Part shown: positions 48,101-54,186 of the stretch, in pieces
Numbering within the stretch: the stretch's first letter is position 1
How the letters are laid out: every line of letters begins with the position of its first letter
Assembly (NCBI GenBank): GCA_014529385.2
Contig: CM043944.1
Location: 49,709,768 to 49,773,767, forward strand
Direction: 5' to 3'
DNA: 64,000 bases
From: Adiantum capillus-veneris
Taxonomy: Eukaryota > Streptophyta > Polypodiopsida > Polypodiales > Pteridaceae
Notes under the pieces: model-generated
The model's database searches: none
What the model saw: the letters and a program-made list of their open reading frames with translations, nothing else
Told to the model about the DNA's origin: nothing
Position numbers and translations under genes: made by a program

Positions 48101-48112
48101 CACACCAACAGG
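16099..48112 (-). CDS. Succinic semialdehyde dehydrogenase (ALDH5 family), 12 exons in window
   Basis: Twelve short exons (33-111 bp) with canonical GT-AG borders and matching phases encode a continuous ALDH core, best matching plant mitochondrial SSADH and bacterial GabD. This enzyme oxidises succinic semialdehyde to succinate in the GABA shunt using NAD. Visible in order: PWNFP with the oxyanion-hole Asn, KPSE for cofactor binding, FTGSTAVGK of the Rossmann fold, ELGGNAP with the general-base Glu, GQTC with the catalytic Cys, and EEVFGP. No stop or frameshift is present. The N-terminal exons (transit peptide and first third) and the C-terminal exon were not found. Introns include one of 26.7 kb packed with LINEs. 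Either the gene continues outside the window or it has lost its ends. Confidence 0.9.
16206..17384 (-). other. SSADH intron without recognised insert
   Basis: About 1.2 kb of AT-rich intron between exons k and l. No transposon, RNA gene or coding block recognised. Confidence 0.6.
17385..17470 (-). CDS. SSADH exon k (EEVFGP)
   Basis: 86 bp, [19 protein letters not shown] and the ANDTVFG start. The Glu of EEVFGP binds the nicotinamide ribose. Acceptor AACAG, donor GTAAGT, ends in phase 1. Confidence 0.93.
17711..17811 (-). CDS. SSADH exon j
   Basis: 101 bp, [20 protein letters not shown] and the PTVLTDAS segment. It ends in phase 2 and joins exon k to make Arg-Glu-Glu. Confidence 0.92.
18169..18201 (-). 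CDS. SSADH exon i
   Basis: 33 bp, [11 protein letters not shown], following [11 protein letters not shown] directly as in other ALDH5 proteins. Acceptor TTGCAG and donor GTATGA, phase 0. Confidence 0.9.
18372..18404 (-). CDS. SSADH exon h
   Basis: 33 bp, [11 protein letters not shown], the conserved GPLI block. The acceptor TTACAG closes the 26.7 kb intron and the donor is GTATGT. Phase 0. Confidence 0.9.
18590..18990 (-). mobile_element. LINE-B fragment
   Basis: The minus-strand reading around 18650-18870 ([17 protein letters not shown], then W-S-D-P-F-S) parallels the LINE-B segment at 12176-12430 (SCPLARVLWDPREWFWRDPF). It is a short, diverged C-terminal piece in the big SSADH intron. 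Confidence 0.55.
19030..20270 (+). mobile_element. Old LINE-A-related copy on the plus strand, endonuclease region
   Basis: Reading forward through several frameshifts, the order of the LINE-A endonuclease is recovered: [18 protein letters not shown] (19120), [14 protein letters not shown] (19280), [20 protein letters not shown] (19340), [12 protein letters not shown] (19495), [17 protein letters not shown] (19780) and a QNSWYDDE-like block near 20085. It is much more diverged than the minus-strand copies and is the only plus-strand LINE seen. It has no tail or 5' end. Confidence 0.75.
20443..23683 (-). mobile_element. LINE-A copy 6, split by a solo LTR
   Basis: The 3' tail at 20443 follows a (TG)n tract. 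The C-terminal ORF2 region runs to 21396, is interrupted by a solo LTR, and resumes at 23104 with the RLPPFQYS and [14 protein letters not shown] blocks (23080-23433). It is 5'-truncated at 23683, where copy 7 begins. Confidence 0.85.
21397..23103 (+). mobile_element. Solo LTR 1 (1707 bp), TSD CCGTG
   Basis: Starts TGTCACGAGGACGTGG and ends GGGCCGGTTACA. It is flanked by a perfect 5 bp direct repeat CCGTG (21392-21396 and 23104-23108). There is no internal domain, primer site or gag-pol, so this is a solo LTR left by recombination between LTRs. It carries an AATAAA signal near 22901, followed by CCGAAAGGGGCGCC. It is highly similar to 59594-61287 except in the segment at about 22265-22375. 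The start TG and end CA give its orientation together with the AATAAA. Confidence 0.92.
24842..25810 (-). pseudogene. LINE-A copy 7 reverse transcriptase
   Basis: A 322-codon open stretch with RT blocks in order: [75 protein letters not shown] with the catalytic DD, and [15 protein letters not shown]. The usual G in KQGCPLSP is replaced by R. It lacks the N-terminal RT fingers and the C-terminus because of frameshifts. Confidence 0.88.
27302..27515. repeat. 107 bp tandem duplication in LINE-A copy 7 ORF1
   Basis: The block starting CATCGCCTCTCTCATATGCG at 27302 repeats at 27409 with two or three differences. 107 is not a multiple of 3, so it breaks ORF1. Confidence 0.92.
27589..27715. mobile_element. 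MITE copy 2 (reverse orientation, truncated)
   Basis: ATAGTTACCCGGAACGGG onward is the reverse complement of the right two thirds of the MITE at 7391-7557. The far terminal repeat is missing; the sequence passes into about 60 unassigned bases and then the tail of LINE-A copy 8. Confidence 0.8.
28887..28994. repeat. 54 bp tandem duplication in LINE-A copy 8 ORF2
   Basis: Two near-identical 54 bp units encode a repeated 18-residue block ([18 protein letters not shown]). The repeat is in frame. Confidence 0.93.
29343..30422 (-). pseudogene. LINE-A copy 8 reverse transcriptase, best preserved
   Basis: 359 open codons with every RT block intact: [102 protein letters not shown] and [15 protein letters not shown]. 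This is an APE-type LINE RT that copies RNA at a nicked target. The frame opens at a G homopolymer (30466-30500) and ends in a frameshift near 29343, so it is a fragment of ORF2. Confidence 0.92.
30466..30500. repeat. Homopolymer run of 35 G
   Basis: Interrupts LINE-A copy 8 ORF2 upstream of the RT. On the coding strand it is poly-C. Confidence 0.95.
31319..31873 (-). pseudogene. LINE-A copy 8 ORF1 protein, C-terminal two thirds
   Basis: 184 codons: a Lys-rich helical region ([19 protein letters not shown]), an RRM-like middle ([16 protein letters not shown], then [20 protein letters not shown]) and a C-terminal domain with [20 protein letters not shown] and [11 protein letters not shown]. 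This layout is that of L1/Tx1-type ORF1p, an RNA-binding chaperone. A coiled-coil-like N-terminal part follows at 31952-32161 beyond a TAA. Confidence 0.85.
32336..32352. repeat. (GA)n between LINE-A copies 8 and 9
   Basis: A short GA tract that abuts the presumed intact 5' end of copy 8 and the 3' tail of copy 9. Confidence 0.9.
32557..33246 (-). pseudogene. LINE-A ORF2 C-terminal zinc-binding region (copy 9)
   Basis: 229 open codons: [40 protein letters not shown], a Cys/His cluster [18 protein letters not shown], then [18 protein letters not shown] and an Arg-rich C-terminus. Such a Cys-Cys-His-Cys motif after the RT is common in APE-type LINEs and may bind the template RNA or target. A TAG separates it from the RT part just upstream at 33247. 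Confidence 0.88.
33247..34745 (-). pseudogene. LINE-A reverse transcriptase (copy 9)
   Basis: Two overlapping open pieces (34311-34745 and 33247-34314) joined at a small indel near 34313. They carry [74 protein letters not shown] and [17 protein letters not shown], followed by about 200 residues of thumb and linker. Catalytic aspartates are present. Confidence 0.9.
35175..36198 (-). pseudogene. LINE-A APE-type endonuclease (copy 9)
   Basis: Starts [18 protein letters not shown] at 36198, with [49 protein letters not shown] and the closing DHALL. These are the metal-binding and catalytic blocks of the exonuclease-endonuclease-phosphatase fold that nicks target DNA. It is broken by TGA at about 35947 and by the 28 bp duplication. 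The ATG at 36198 lies about 30 bp beyond the ORF1 stop, a likely ORF2 start. Confidence 0.9.
35673..35728. repeat. 28 bp tandem duplication in copy 9 endonuclease
   Basis: Exact direct repeat starting CTCATCTGAGGTGTCGTAGA at 35673 and 35701. It shifts the frame. Confidence 0.95.
36229..37235 (-). pseudogene. LINE-A ORF1 protein (copy 9)
   Basis: The likely start is ATG at 37235 ([17 protein letters not shown]). A coiled-coil-like, Glu/Lys-rich region follows ([38 protein letters not shown]), then an RRM-like section and the C-terminal domain ([30 protein letters not shown]). About 335 residues in total, once a one-base shift near 36695 is allowed for. It resembles L1/Tx1 ORF1p. Upstream in-frame codons run into (CT)n and poly-C and are not part of the protein. 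Confidence 0.85.
37259..38060. repeat. Low-complexity LINE-A 5' region: GA tracts, G runs and a tandem unit
   Basis: (GA)n at 37259-37317 and 37381-37453, G runs (37 G at 37690-37726), and at least three copies of a unit reading CGATAGACTGAGGGGGTGTA then AGTTAAAATTAAATTAAA, each ending in a G run (about 37560-37780). Further right the sequence is GC-rich AGCAGCGCGAG-type. Long ORFs here are compositional artefacts. It may be an expanded 5' UTR or promoter, or unrelated low-complexity DNA caught between LINEs. Confidence 0.8.
38062..38140. repeat. Three copies of the palindrome CTACGCGTAG
   Basis: Perfect 10 bp palindromes at 38062-38071, 38107-38116 and 38131-38140, with similar flanks (a short pyrimidine-purine word before, GAAG or GAGAGCTG after). 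Confidence 0.9.
38490..38561. repeat. (GA)n with (GAAA)n end
   Basis: Microsatellite between the 5' end of copy 9 and the tail of copy 10. Confidence 0.95.
38562..38708 (-). mobile_element. LINE-A copy 10, short 3' fragment with variant tail
   Basis: Keeps the TTATTAACGTCTTCGAAAGG and GACCTATGAGAC 3' UTR words, but the tail is (AAAG)nCTTTATTAACG rather than (TTTCA)n. It is followed by another (GA)n tract. Confidence 0.7.
38726..39246 (-). mobile_element. LINE-A copy 11, 3' fragment between two (GA)n tracts
   Basis: Tail and 3' UTR, with the end of ORF2 (38991-39188, [20 protein letters not shown]). It is 5'-truncated and flanked by (GA)n on both sides (38709-38725 and 39246-39302), as for an insertion into the microsatellite. 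Confidence 0.85.
39246..39302. repeat. (GA)28
   Basis: Perfect GA tract between LINE-A copies 11 and 12. Confidence 0.97.
40524..41202. repeat. Two tandem duplications (83 bp and 136 bp) in copy 12
   Basis: 83 bp units start at 40524 and 40607 (GTATCTCCCTGCATAGCTTA and its variant). 136 bp units start at 40931 and 41067 (AGCTTCATCCAAGGCTCCT). The latter repeats the AxxRLTR...FQEP region of ORF2. Confidence 0.9.
42166..42195. repeat. Homopolymer run of 30 G
   Basis: In LINE-A copy 12, close to the position occupied by the G35 run of copy 8, upstream of the RT. Confidence 0.95.
43451..45103 (-). other. Remainder of the 26.7 kb SSADH intron
   Basis: AT-rich intron without coding signal. Positions 44400-44640 repeat CATCCGTA or CCATACG words in a way seen in some LTR sequences, but no boundaries are visible. 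Confidence 0.5.
45104..45189 (-). CDS. SSADH exon g
   Basis: 86 bp beginning with two bases that complete a Gly codon, then [20 protein letters not shown]. The acceptor region TTGTAG with the first six exon bases is duplicated about 100 bp upstream in the intron (near 45284-45296). The donor GTAACC opens the 26.7 kb intron. Confidence 0.92.
45190..46504 (-). other. SSADH intron with duplicated acceptor segment
   Basis: About 100 bp next to exon g, including its acceptor and first six bases, is imperfectly repeated immediately upstream in the transcript (about 45190-45350). The remainder (45540-46500) has no recognised feature. Confidence 0.7.
46505..46571 (-). CDS. SSADH exon f (catalytic Cys)
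   Basis: 67 bp, [20 protein letters not shown] plus one base. The Cys of GQTC is the nucleophile. The residue two positions on is Ser, where typical plant, animal and E. coli SSADHs have a second Cys (GQTCVC). Acceptor GGCAG, donor GTAATG, ends in phase 1. Confidence 0.93.
46765..46842 (-). CDS. SSADH exon e (ELGGNAP)
   Basis: 78 bp, 26 codons, [20 protein letters not shown]. The Glu of ELGGNAP is the general base that activates water for deacylation. Acceptor AACAG and donor GTATGC, phase 0. Confidence 0.93.
46912..46989 (-). CDS. SSADH exon d (FTGSTAVGK)
   Basis: 78 bp, 26 codons, [20 protein letters not shown]. It carries the G-S-T-x-x-G dinucleotide-binding turn. Acceptor TACAG and donor GTAATT, phase 0. 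Confidence 0.93.
46990..47653 (-). other. SSADH intron between exons c and d
   Basis: 664 bp with no recognisable insert. Confidence 0.6.
47654..47719 (-). CDS. SSADH exon c
   Basis: 66 bp, 22 codons, [20 protein letters not shown]. This is the loop and helix before the Rossmann glycines. Acceptor ACAAG and donor GTATGT, phase 0. Confidence 0.9.
47821..47931 (-). CDS. SSADH exon b (KPSE)
   Basis: 111 bp, 37 codons, containing [18 protein letters not shown]. The Lys and Glu of KPSE contact the NAD adenosine ribose in ALDHs. The donor is GTATCT and both borders are phase 0. Confidence 0.92.
48050..48112 (-). CDS. SSADH exon a (PWNFP)
   Basis: 63 bp, 21 codons, containing [16 protein letters not shown]. 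The Asn of PWNFP stabilises the thiohemiacetal oxyanion. Acceptor TTGCAG and donor GTGGGA flank it, phase 0 at both ends. Confidence 0.92.
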
Positions 48113-48517
48113 CTGCAAGGATCAAATCATTGAAAAACAAAGTGTCTTCAGACTTTATTTTAAAGCCTAAACATATCATTTCTTGATGCCAGAAATAACA
48201 ACAAAGTTTTCACTTTACAAATTCATGAGCAAGGCGAGAGCAGCACTGTATACAATAGCCCAATATAAAAGCCTCTCGCATCTATGTAAGGTCACCCTTG
48301 GTAATTGCCAATTCAAGAACTGTCTCATTAAACACAACACACACCACATGCACACACACATGAGCATACATCAACACAAAGTCTAGCGTACTGAGTTTCT
48401 GTCATAACTCATCAAGGGAAGACTCAATCATAATGAAGCCTAGCACTAAAAGAAGCATTAAATTGGAATGTGCTGCCTATCACTAAAAGAATGAAGCCTA
48501 GCACTAAAAGAAGCATT
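48113..48517 (-). other. SSADH intron upstream of exon a
   Basis: No exon found. A 30 bp word beginning ATGAAGCCTAGCACTAAAAG occurs twice (48432 and 48491), the second copy directly abutting the truncated LTR of element G. Confidence 0.6.
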
Positions 48518-48952
48518 AAAGACTGATACAGACTCTGGCGTGGCAGCACACTCAGCTCCAGCCCAGGACTCACAGGTACAATGGGGGTGTCGAGGCTCAG
48601 ATGTGCAGGGATGGTGAAGATGTGCTCTGTGTAAAGACCCACTCTAGACGACTGCGTACAAGATAATGCCACTGGCCCAAAACGACTACTCATATGTACA
48701 ACCATAAAGAGCCACCAACGGCTCATAAATGTCCAATCAGCTAAGTCTATCTCCAAACTGAGTGGTGGTGGTGACCTGGCCACGATGTCCACTAGACCAC
48801 CGTCGGTACCCTACCACGTGTCACTCCCCAGCCCAAAGGGTCCGTCCAATGTGAGCCAGACCAACTGTAACTAACCGTCCGTCAAAGACCAACTGACCAA
48901 AGCCCAACTATAAACTAATTGTCCTTGTGAAAGTGAAAGTGACATTGTAGCT
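48518..48952 (-). repeat. Element G 3' LTR, truncated
   Basis: Matches 62148-62583 over its full length. On the minus strand it begins (A)GCTACAATGTCACTTTC. The part equal to 61982-62147 is missing, so the terminal CA and the left target duplication are lost. Confidence 0.85.
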
Positions 48953-49014
48953 ATAGGTTGCCCGCCACAAGACCGCTGCCCGTCCCGGAGAGCGGAACTG
49001 AAATATCGGCAATC

Positions 49015-51095
49015 TACTGTTGGTGGTCGGATGATGGAGGAGGAGGAGGAGGAGGAGGAGGAGGCTGATAGTAAGGTGGGTAAGGAGATGGAGGCCAAGT
49101 GTATGGTGAGGGGTAGTGGCCATGAGGAGGGTACATCGGGTATGGAGTAGCCACCCCATGAGCAGCAGGCTGTGTCGGGTGAGACGGTTGAGGGTGAGTA
49201 GGTGGAGCTGGTGGAAACCCAGGAAAAGACTAGGCCGGCTGCGAGGGTGGCACAGGTTGTTGGAATCCAGGGAAGCCGTAGAAGTGCTGAGGAAAGGAAG
49301 GGGATTGGGAGGGGGAGGCCATAGAAGGACCATGAAATTGTGATGAGACCGATCCTGCTGGCTTAGACTCCATATTGGTAGGATTTGCTTTCTTTGCTGT
49401 TTGAGAATCCCCTGAATGTGCTTTGGAAATGTCCGTCTGTGTCTGTATCTGTGGTGCCATAGCAGGAACTTGTGGAGAAACCGGGGTTCTAGTTGTAGTT
49501 GTAGTTGGAGCTGCCTGTGAAATGGCTACAGCTTGGTATTTTGCACAAGATGGACACAGTGTATGTACCACAGGAGAGAGATCTTGAACTGCTGCGGTCA
49601 TATCATTTGCCTCTTTTAATTGTTTTTGTTGAGTGGACGATGTGTTTTAGGTCCAGTACTTGTTGAGTTAAGATTTTTATGCGATCTTGAGCTGTAGCAA
49701 TGAAATTGTCCCTATCCATCGCTCGTTGAAGATGAGATTGCACTTCCCTTGTCATACCGTCATAGCAAGCGCGATGCAAACAGTTGGTACCTTGCAATAA
49801 GAGGGCTACATTGATAATCGTCGAAATGGCTCTTCTGTCCGCCTTTAAAAGTCTATCGGCCTGAGGCGCAAAAGTATCATATATGTCATGCTTGTCAGAT
49901 GTAGGTGTCCCAGAGCTAGATGCCCCTACAGTATCTTTTGGTGCCCTTGCACTATCCCTAGGTGCCCCTGCACTAAGAGTAGTACGTGGTGCTGGCGACA
50001 CAACTGGAGGTTGTGTTTTAGTGACTGCAACACTACTCACAAGATGTGGTGTGAAAGTTGAGGTGGCCACAGAAGTAGACATACGCACTGTTGGTGTTGT
50101 AGTATGGACGTCAGAGATTTTGACCTGTGATTCTGAGAAGGGTAGTGTTGCTAGCTGCTCAGCTGAATTTTTTGTACCTTTGCCCTCTTGCGCAAGATTC
50201 CTTTCCCTTTGGCAATTTTGGAACGGTCTTGCTCTTTTGGATCATCTTTAAGTGTGAGAACTGCTTTTGCATCTGTCTTTTGCTGCATAATCTGTACTAC
50301 CCAATACATAATAAGGGTTGCATAGCAATTGAACCTTTCCGCTTTGCCTTTACGCTGAGTCCGAAAACGCTTTGCCCTGTCCTGTAGCGCTTTAAACAGC
50401 AGATGGTGAAATGAGTACGGCAGGCAGTGGTAGAGACAAAAAAGAGCATCGCATATTGCTGGCGAACCTGGAGAAGATGGAACCCCTATTCTTTCCGGTG
50501 CGCGCAGTAAAAAATAATACTGTAACACTGAATACAGTTGCTGACTCCTGTGATAGTCTGGATGTGAGTCCAGCAAAAGTTCCTGACAAGCACTTGCAGT
50601 TTCTTCCGGTGAGAGATTCGAAAAGGTTTTGGTTGCGGGCAGAGGTGCCAACACAGTCAATATTCCCATAGCTTGTCCGATATCCTCCACTGTAAGTGCA
50701 GTACCATTCAGCTTTGGAAAAGTGAGCAACAGGGCACATAGCTTGGCAGTATAGATATTGGCAGACAAATCGGTCTGAGCCAAATTTTGAAGACCCAAGT
50801 GTATCAGTTGCTGCTGAGAGAACACATCCTTGAGTGCTGGATTCGGAGCCTGTAAATGATATATCATTATTAAAGGTACCTTGGAGAGGGCACCAGACGG
50901 GCGAGGCACCTGGAGAGTGGTGACTCTGTGAGCAGTGACTGACTGTGGTGAATCTTCCCCTGAAGATTCCTCTGAAATCTGCTCTGATCTAGGAGTATAG
51001 TCTGATTTACTGTCAGAGCTATCCCCAGAGGCAGAGGATTGCAGATGTACTTCTTCTGATTGCAGATGTTTTTCTCTATTCTGAGTACGAACCAT
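49015..51095 (-). pseudogene. ORF X: unfamiliar protein between pol and 3' LTR of element G
   Basis: Roughly 690 codons from ATG 51095 to a stop after SSDHQQ, in three pieces. Piece 1 (50151-51095): an acidic Ser/Glu-rich N-terminus (SEQISEESSGEDSPQS), a helical domain with YYFLLRAPERIGVPSSPG and LYHCLPYSFHHLLFKALQDR, and a Lys/Arg-rich end. Piece 2 (about 49640-50165) is in the -1 frame. Piece 3 returns to the first frame (49230-49601, CPSCAKYQ) and, after one TAG near 49228, continues into a Pro/Tyr/His-rich tail with eleven prolines. Upstream, the frame stays open to the solo LTR at 51196 and on beyond it (52673-52765), without another ATG. I recognise no family; it could be an accessory retroelement protein or a captured host sequence. 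Confidence 0.6.
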
Positions 51096-51196
51096 CTTAC
51101 TAAACTGTGCAGGGACTTCTAGTGAGAAATTGGAGTACCAGGGCGCAGTAGCTTCAGAGGCACCTGGCGATGGGAAGACTGTGGAGTCCAGGTTAC

Positions 51197-52672
51197 TGTA
51201 ACCGGCCTGTTCAATCCAAAAAGGGCGGTAGACTTTACTTCAAACCTTGATTTAGCTTTCACCCATTATTAGTCGTCTATTTTACCTGTACTTTCAAGAC
51301 ACAACAAAGGGGGGAGGGATACAGGCTGCTAGATTGCACCTGTATGAGTAGACGGACACCAGATTGGCCCCTAACTTAGGCGCCCCTTTCGGTATTTCTT
51401 TATTGTTCAAAAGAGGGAATAAACGATGTGGTTCCTTACAAGCTGCCCCGCACAAACTCGGCTGAATTTCCACTGTTCCAGCCCGATTTCGGTAGCATAA
51501 CTGTACTAGAACCCTTCACGGTCAGTATTCCCACGCATTAAATGACTTTCCCGATGCATACGGGCACTTTGCAAAACCTGGCGAGAATCTGCAGCACGCA
51601 GATTTCTCTGTTTTCAGCCCTGAAAATGCGCCAGATCGCCTGTACAGCGGTCCCCTTGCGTCCCCGAACCTCTTGGGGGTATTAGGGTCCGTTTAGGGCC
51701 AAAACCCTAAACCTGCAAAAATACACAGCAGGCTGTAATTTACTGTTTCGGGCTCCGTTTCGCATGCCGGTCGCATCCGTAGCAAGTCCTCGAGCTCCCG
51801 CACCTGTAGGGCTATTTGCCCTTTGAATCGGACGAGATTTCTAGCGTGAAACCTCTCCGAATTCACCTGTACTTGCGGGGGGATTAGCCGCTAGCTAATC
51901 CAGTACCTGTGCAAGAGGCTCTTGCCTCGGCAATCGCGCATGAACCCACACAACTGCACATTGGTCAAATGAAAAGCCCACTAGAGGGGCATAACATACT
52001 GCCAAAGGGGAGAGAGAGGGCAGTGCGTAGCGTGCAGGGCATCACTCCTGGCACCGCACTGTGCTTAAGAGGGAAAGCAAGCACTCCATAGCTCTTAACC
52101 TGTGACAAATCTGAAAATGAGGCTCTCCCCCTCCTAAATTCAGGGCCACTTCTTGATGCATGAGGCAAGTGCACCAGAAGGTGCCACTTGGCACATTTAT
52201 AAGCATTTTCCCGTTTCGGGGTTGCCGTCTAAAAATATCCCAACCGGTTGCCCAGTTGACTTCACGGCAGAGTAAGAAAATGTTCCCCTTGTCATTCCGG
52301 AGGTAATGACGTCAACACCTTTTCAGGTCCCAAAATAGCAGTTCCCTAAATTTTAGGAGATGCTGCCATTGTATCTTTCTAGGTCATCCGACCCTCTTTG
52401 TACACTACGGCCACATCCAGAACTGAAATGTAGCCTCTGTAGCAAAGGATTCCACTTTGGCTAGTCAATGACCCCACTTGGCTAACCATAGTCCTTGTCC
52501 AACCTTAGTGCTCTCTTGCCCTCAGGCCTGGACTCCCTCTGGATAGTTCCACACTAGCTATGCAATGCAGGGCAGTTAGATTTCCCAAGGGCTGTTTCCA
52601 AAAAGTGAAAGTAAATAGATAATAAGAAAGAAATCAACAAAAAGGATAGATAGTAGTCACACGCTGGTGACA
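51197..52672 (-). mobile_element. Solo LTR 2 (1476 bp), TSD GTTAC
   Basis: The reverse-complement relative of solo LTRs 1 and 3. It starts TGTAACCGGCC and ends GCTGGTGACA, with a perfect GTTAC direct repeat at 51192-51196 and 52673-52677. It shares the AATAAAGAAATACCGAAAGG and CCCAAAATAGCAGTTCCC landmarks with the others but is shorter and more diverged. It lies in the ORF X frame. Confidence 0.88.
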
Positions 52673-52799
52673 GTTACTCTTGGCGCTTCTGATATGAAGA
52701 AGTTGCGGCTGATTTACTTTTAAGTTGAAGCTAAAGTCGCTTTCCAGTTTGTTAAAATGTGCTTTTTAGGTTTTTGTTTTGGTTTTGGCCTTGATTGCT

Positions 52800-53740
52800 T
52801 TTTGCGCAAGCCAGGAGGCGAGGTTGGGGAGGGCGATTAGGGGTTGAAGGGCGAGGACCAAGGCGAGAGGGAAGTAACAAGGCGAGGGCGAGAGGGTGAG
52901 GGGTGCTAGGGCGAGGGGCTAGGGGCTAGGGAAATAGGCGAGGGATAGGGGTAAGGGGGCGAGGTCGAGAAGGCGAGGGAAAAAGCTAAGGCTAGAGGCG
53001 AGGGGTGAGGGGAGGGATAGGGCAGGGGCTAGGGGCGAGGGGATGGGAAAGGGCCTAGGGGCGAGGGGATGGGAAAGGGCGAGGGGCCAGGGGATGGGAG
53101 TGGGCGAGGGCGATGGGGTGGGAGGGTTAGGGCGAGGGCGAGAGGGTGAGGGGGGCTAGGGCGAGGGGCGAGGGGATGGGAAAGGACGACGGCGAGGGGG
53201 AAAGGGGGAAGGTTAGGGCGAGGGGCGAGGGGTGGGAGGGTTAGTGCGAGGGCAAGAGGGTGAGGGGGCTAGGGCGAGGGAATTGGGCGAGGGGATAAGG
53301 GGTGAGAGGGTTAGGGCGAGGGCGAGAGGGTGAGGGGGGCTAGGGCAAGGGGCGAGGGGATGGGAAAGGGCGAGGGCGAGGGGGAAAGGGGGAAGGTTAG
53401 GGCGAGGGGCGAGGGGTGGGAGGGTTAGGGCGAGGGCGAGAGGGTTAGGGGGCTAGGGCGAGGGGATAGGGGGTGGGAGGGTGAGGGGGGCTAGGGCGAG
53501 GGGCGAGGGGATGGAAAAGGGCGAGGGCAAGGGGGAAAGGGGGAAGGTTAGGGCGAGGGGTGGGAGGGTTAGGGCGAGGGCGAGAGGAAAGGGGAAAGGG
53601 AAGGGTTAGGGCAAGGGGATGGGAAAGGGTGAGGAGCGCGAGGGCAAGAGTAAGGGGCAGAGGCAAGGAGAGCGGGAAAGCGCTAGGGCGAGCATTAGGG
53701 CTAGGGGAGGGGGTTGAGAGGAGAGACAAAGGCGAGAATA
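52800..53740. repeat. G-rich minisatellite
   Basis: Nearly pure purine on the plus strand, built from words such as GGGCGAGGGCGAGAGGG, GCTAGGGCGAGGGG and ATGGGAAAGGGCGAG, with a higher-order unit recurring near 53126, 53310 and 53478. It contains many GGTTAGGGCG words but is not a telomere array. Runs of three or more G suggest quadruplex potential. It lies between pol and ORF X. Confidence 0.9.
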
Positions 53741-54186
53741 GAAAAATAAGGAGGGAGTTTTAACGCTTAGGAAACTATCCCAGAGACCTTAAAGATTTAG
53801 CTACGACCAAATTACTAGAAAGCATTGATAAATTCGAGGTACTCAAAAGTGGCAGATAAAACGCGAATCATTTCATAAATAACTACCCCACTCAAAGATA
53901 CAGAGGCATTTATGCATATCAAAGAACTGAGTTTCACTTGAGAGGCAAAAGCTAAGAAAAGGAATTGAGTAGAGATTGCGGGGATTAGGTTATGTCCAAG
54001 AAAGACAGAGATCGAAGACAGAGAGTGAAGGATAGAGTTGATCCAATTTAGAATCAGCCCCTTGAGCTTAACTGAGTCTGCAGAAGGAGAGTTGTCTAAG
54101 GGGAGAGTGATTTGGTTATTGAAAGGTTCAGGAATCGGCGAAGCTCAACACTTGATGGTAGCTCCGTTAGACCCTTGAGCGGCAGC
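53741..54186 (-). other. Element G spacer after pol
   Basis: No ORF or repeat recognised between the minisatellite and the pol stop near 54187. Confidence 0.5.

Noticed and set aside
51197-52672. Reading this LTR as the 5' LTR of a separate element carrying ORF X
   Set aside because: Perfect GTTAC repeats flank this single LTR directly, so it is a solo insertion. ORF X also continues on its far side.
52800-53740. Telomere-like GGTTAGGG words
   Set aside because: The words are embedded in GCGAGGG repeats and never form TTAGGG or TTTAGGG arrays; it is a minisatellite.
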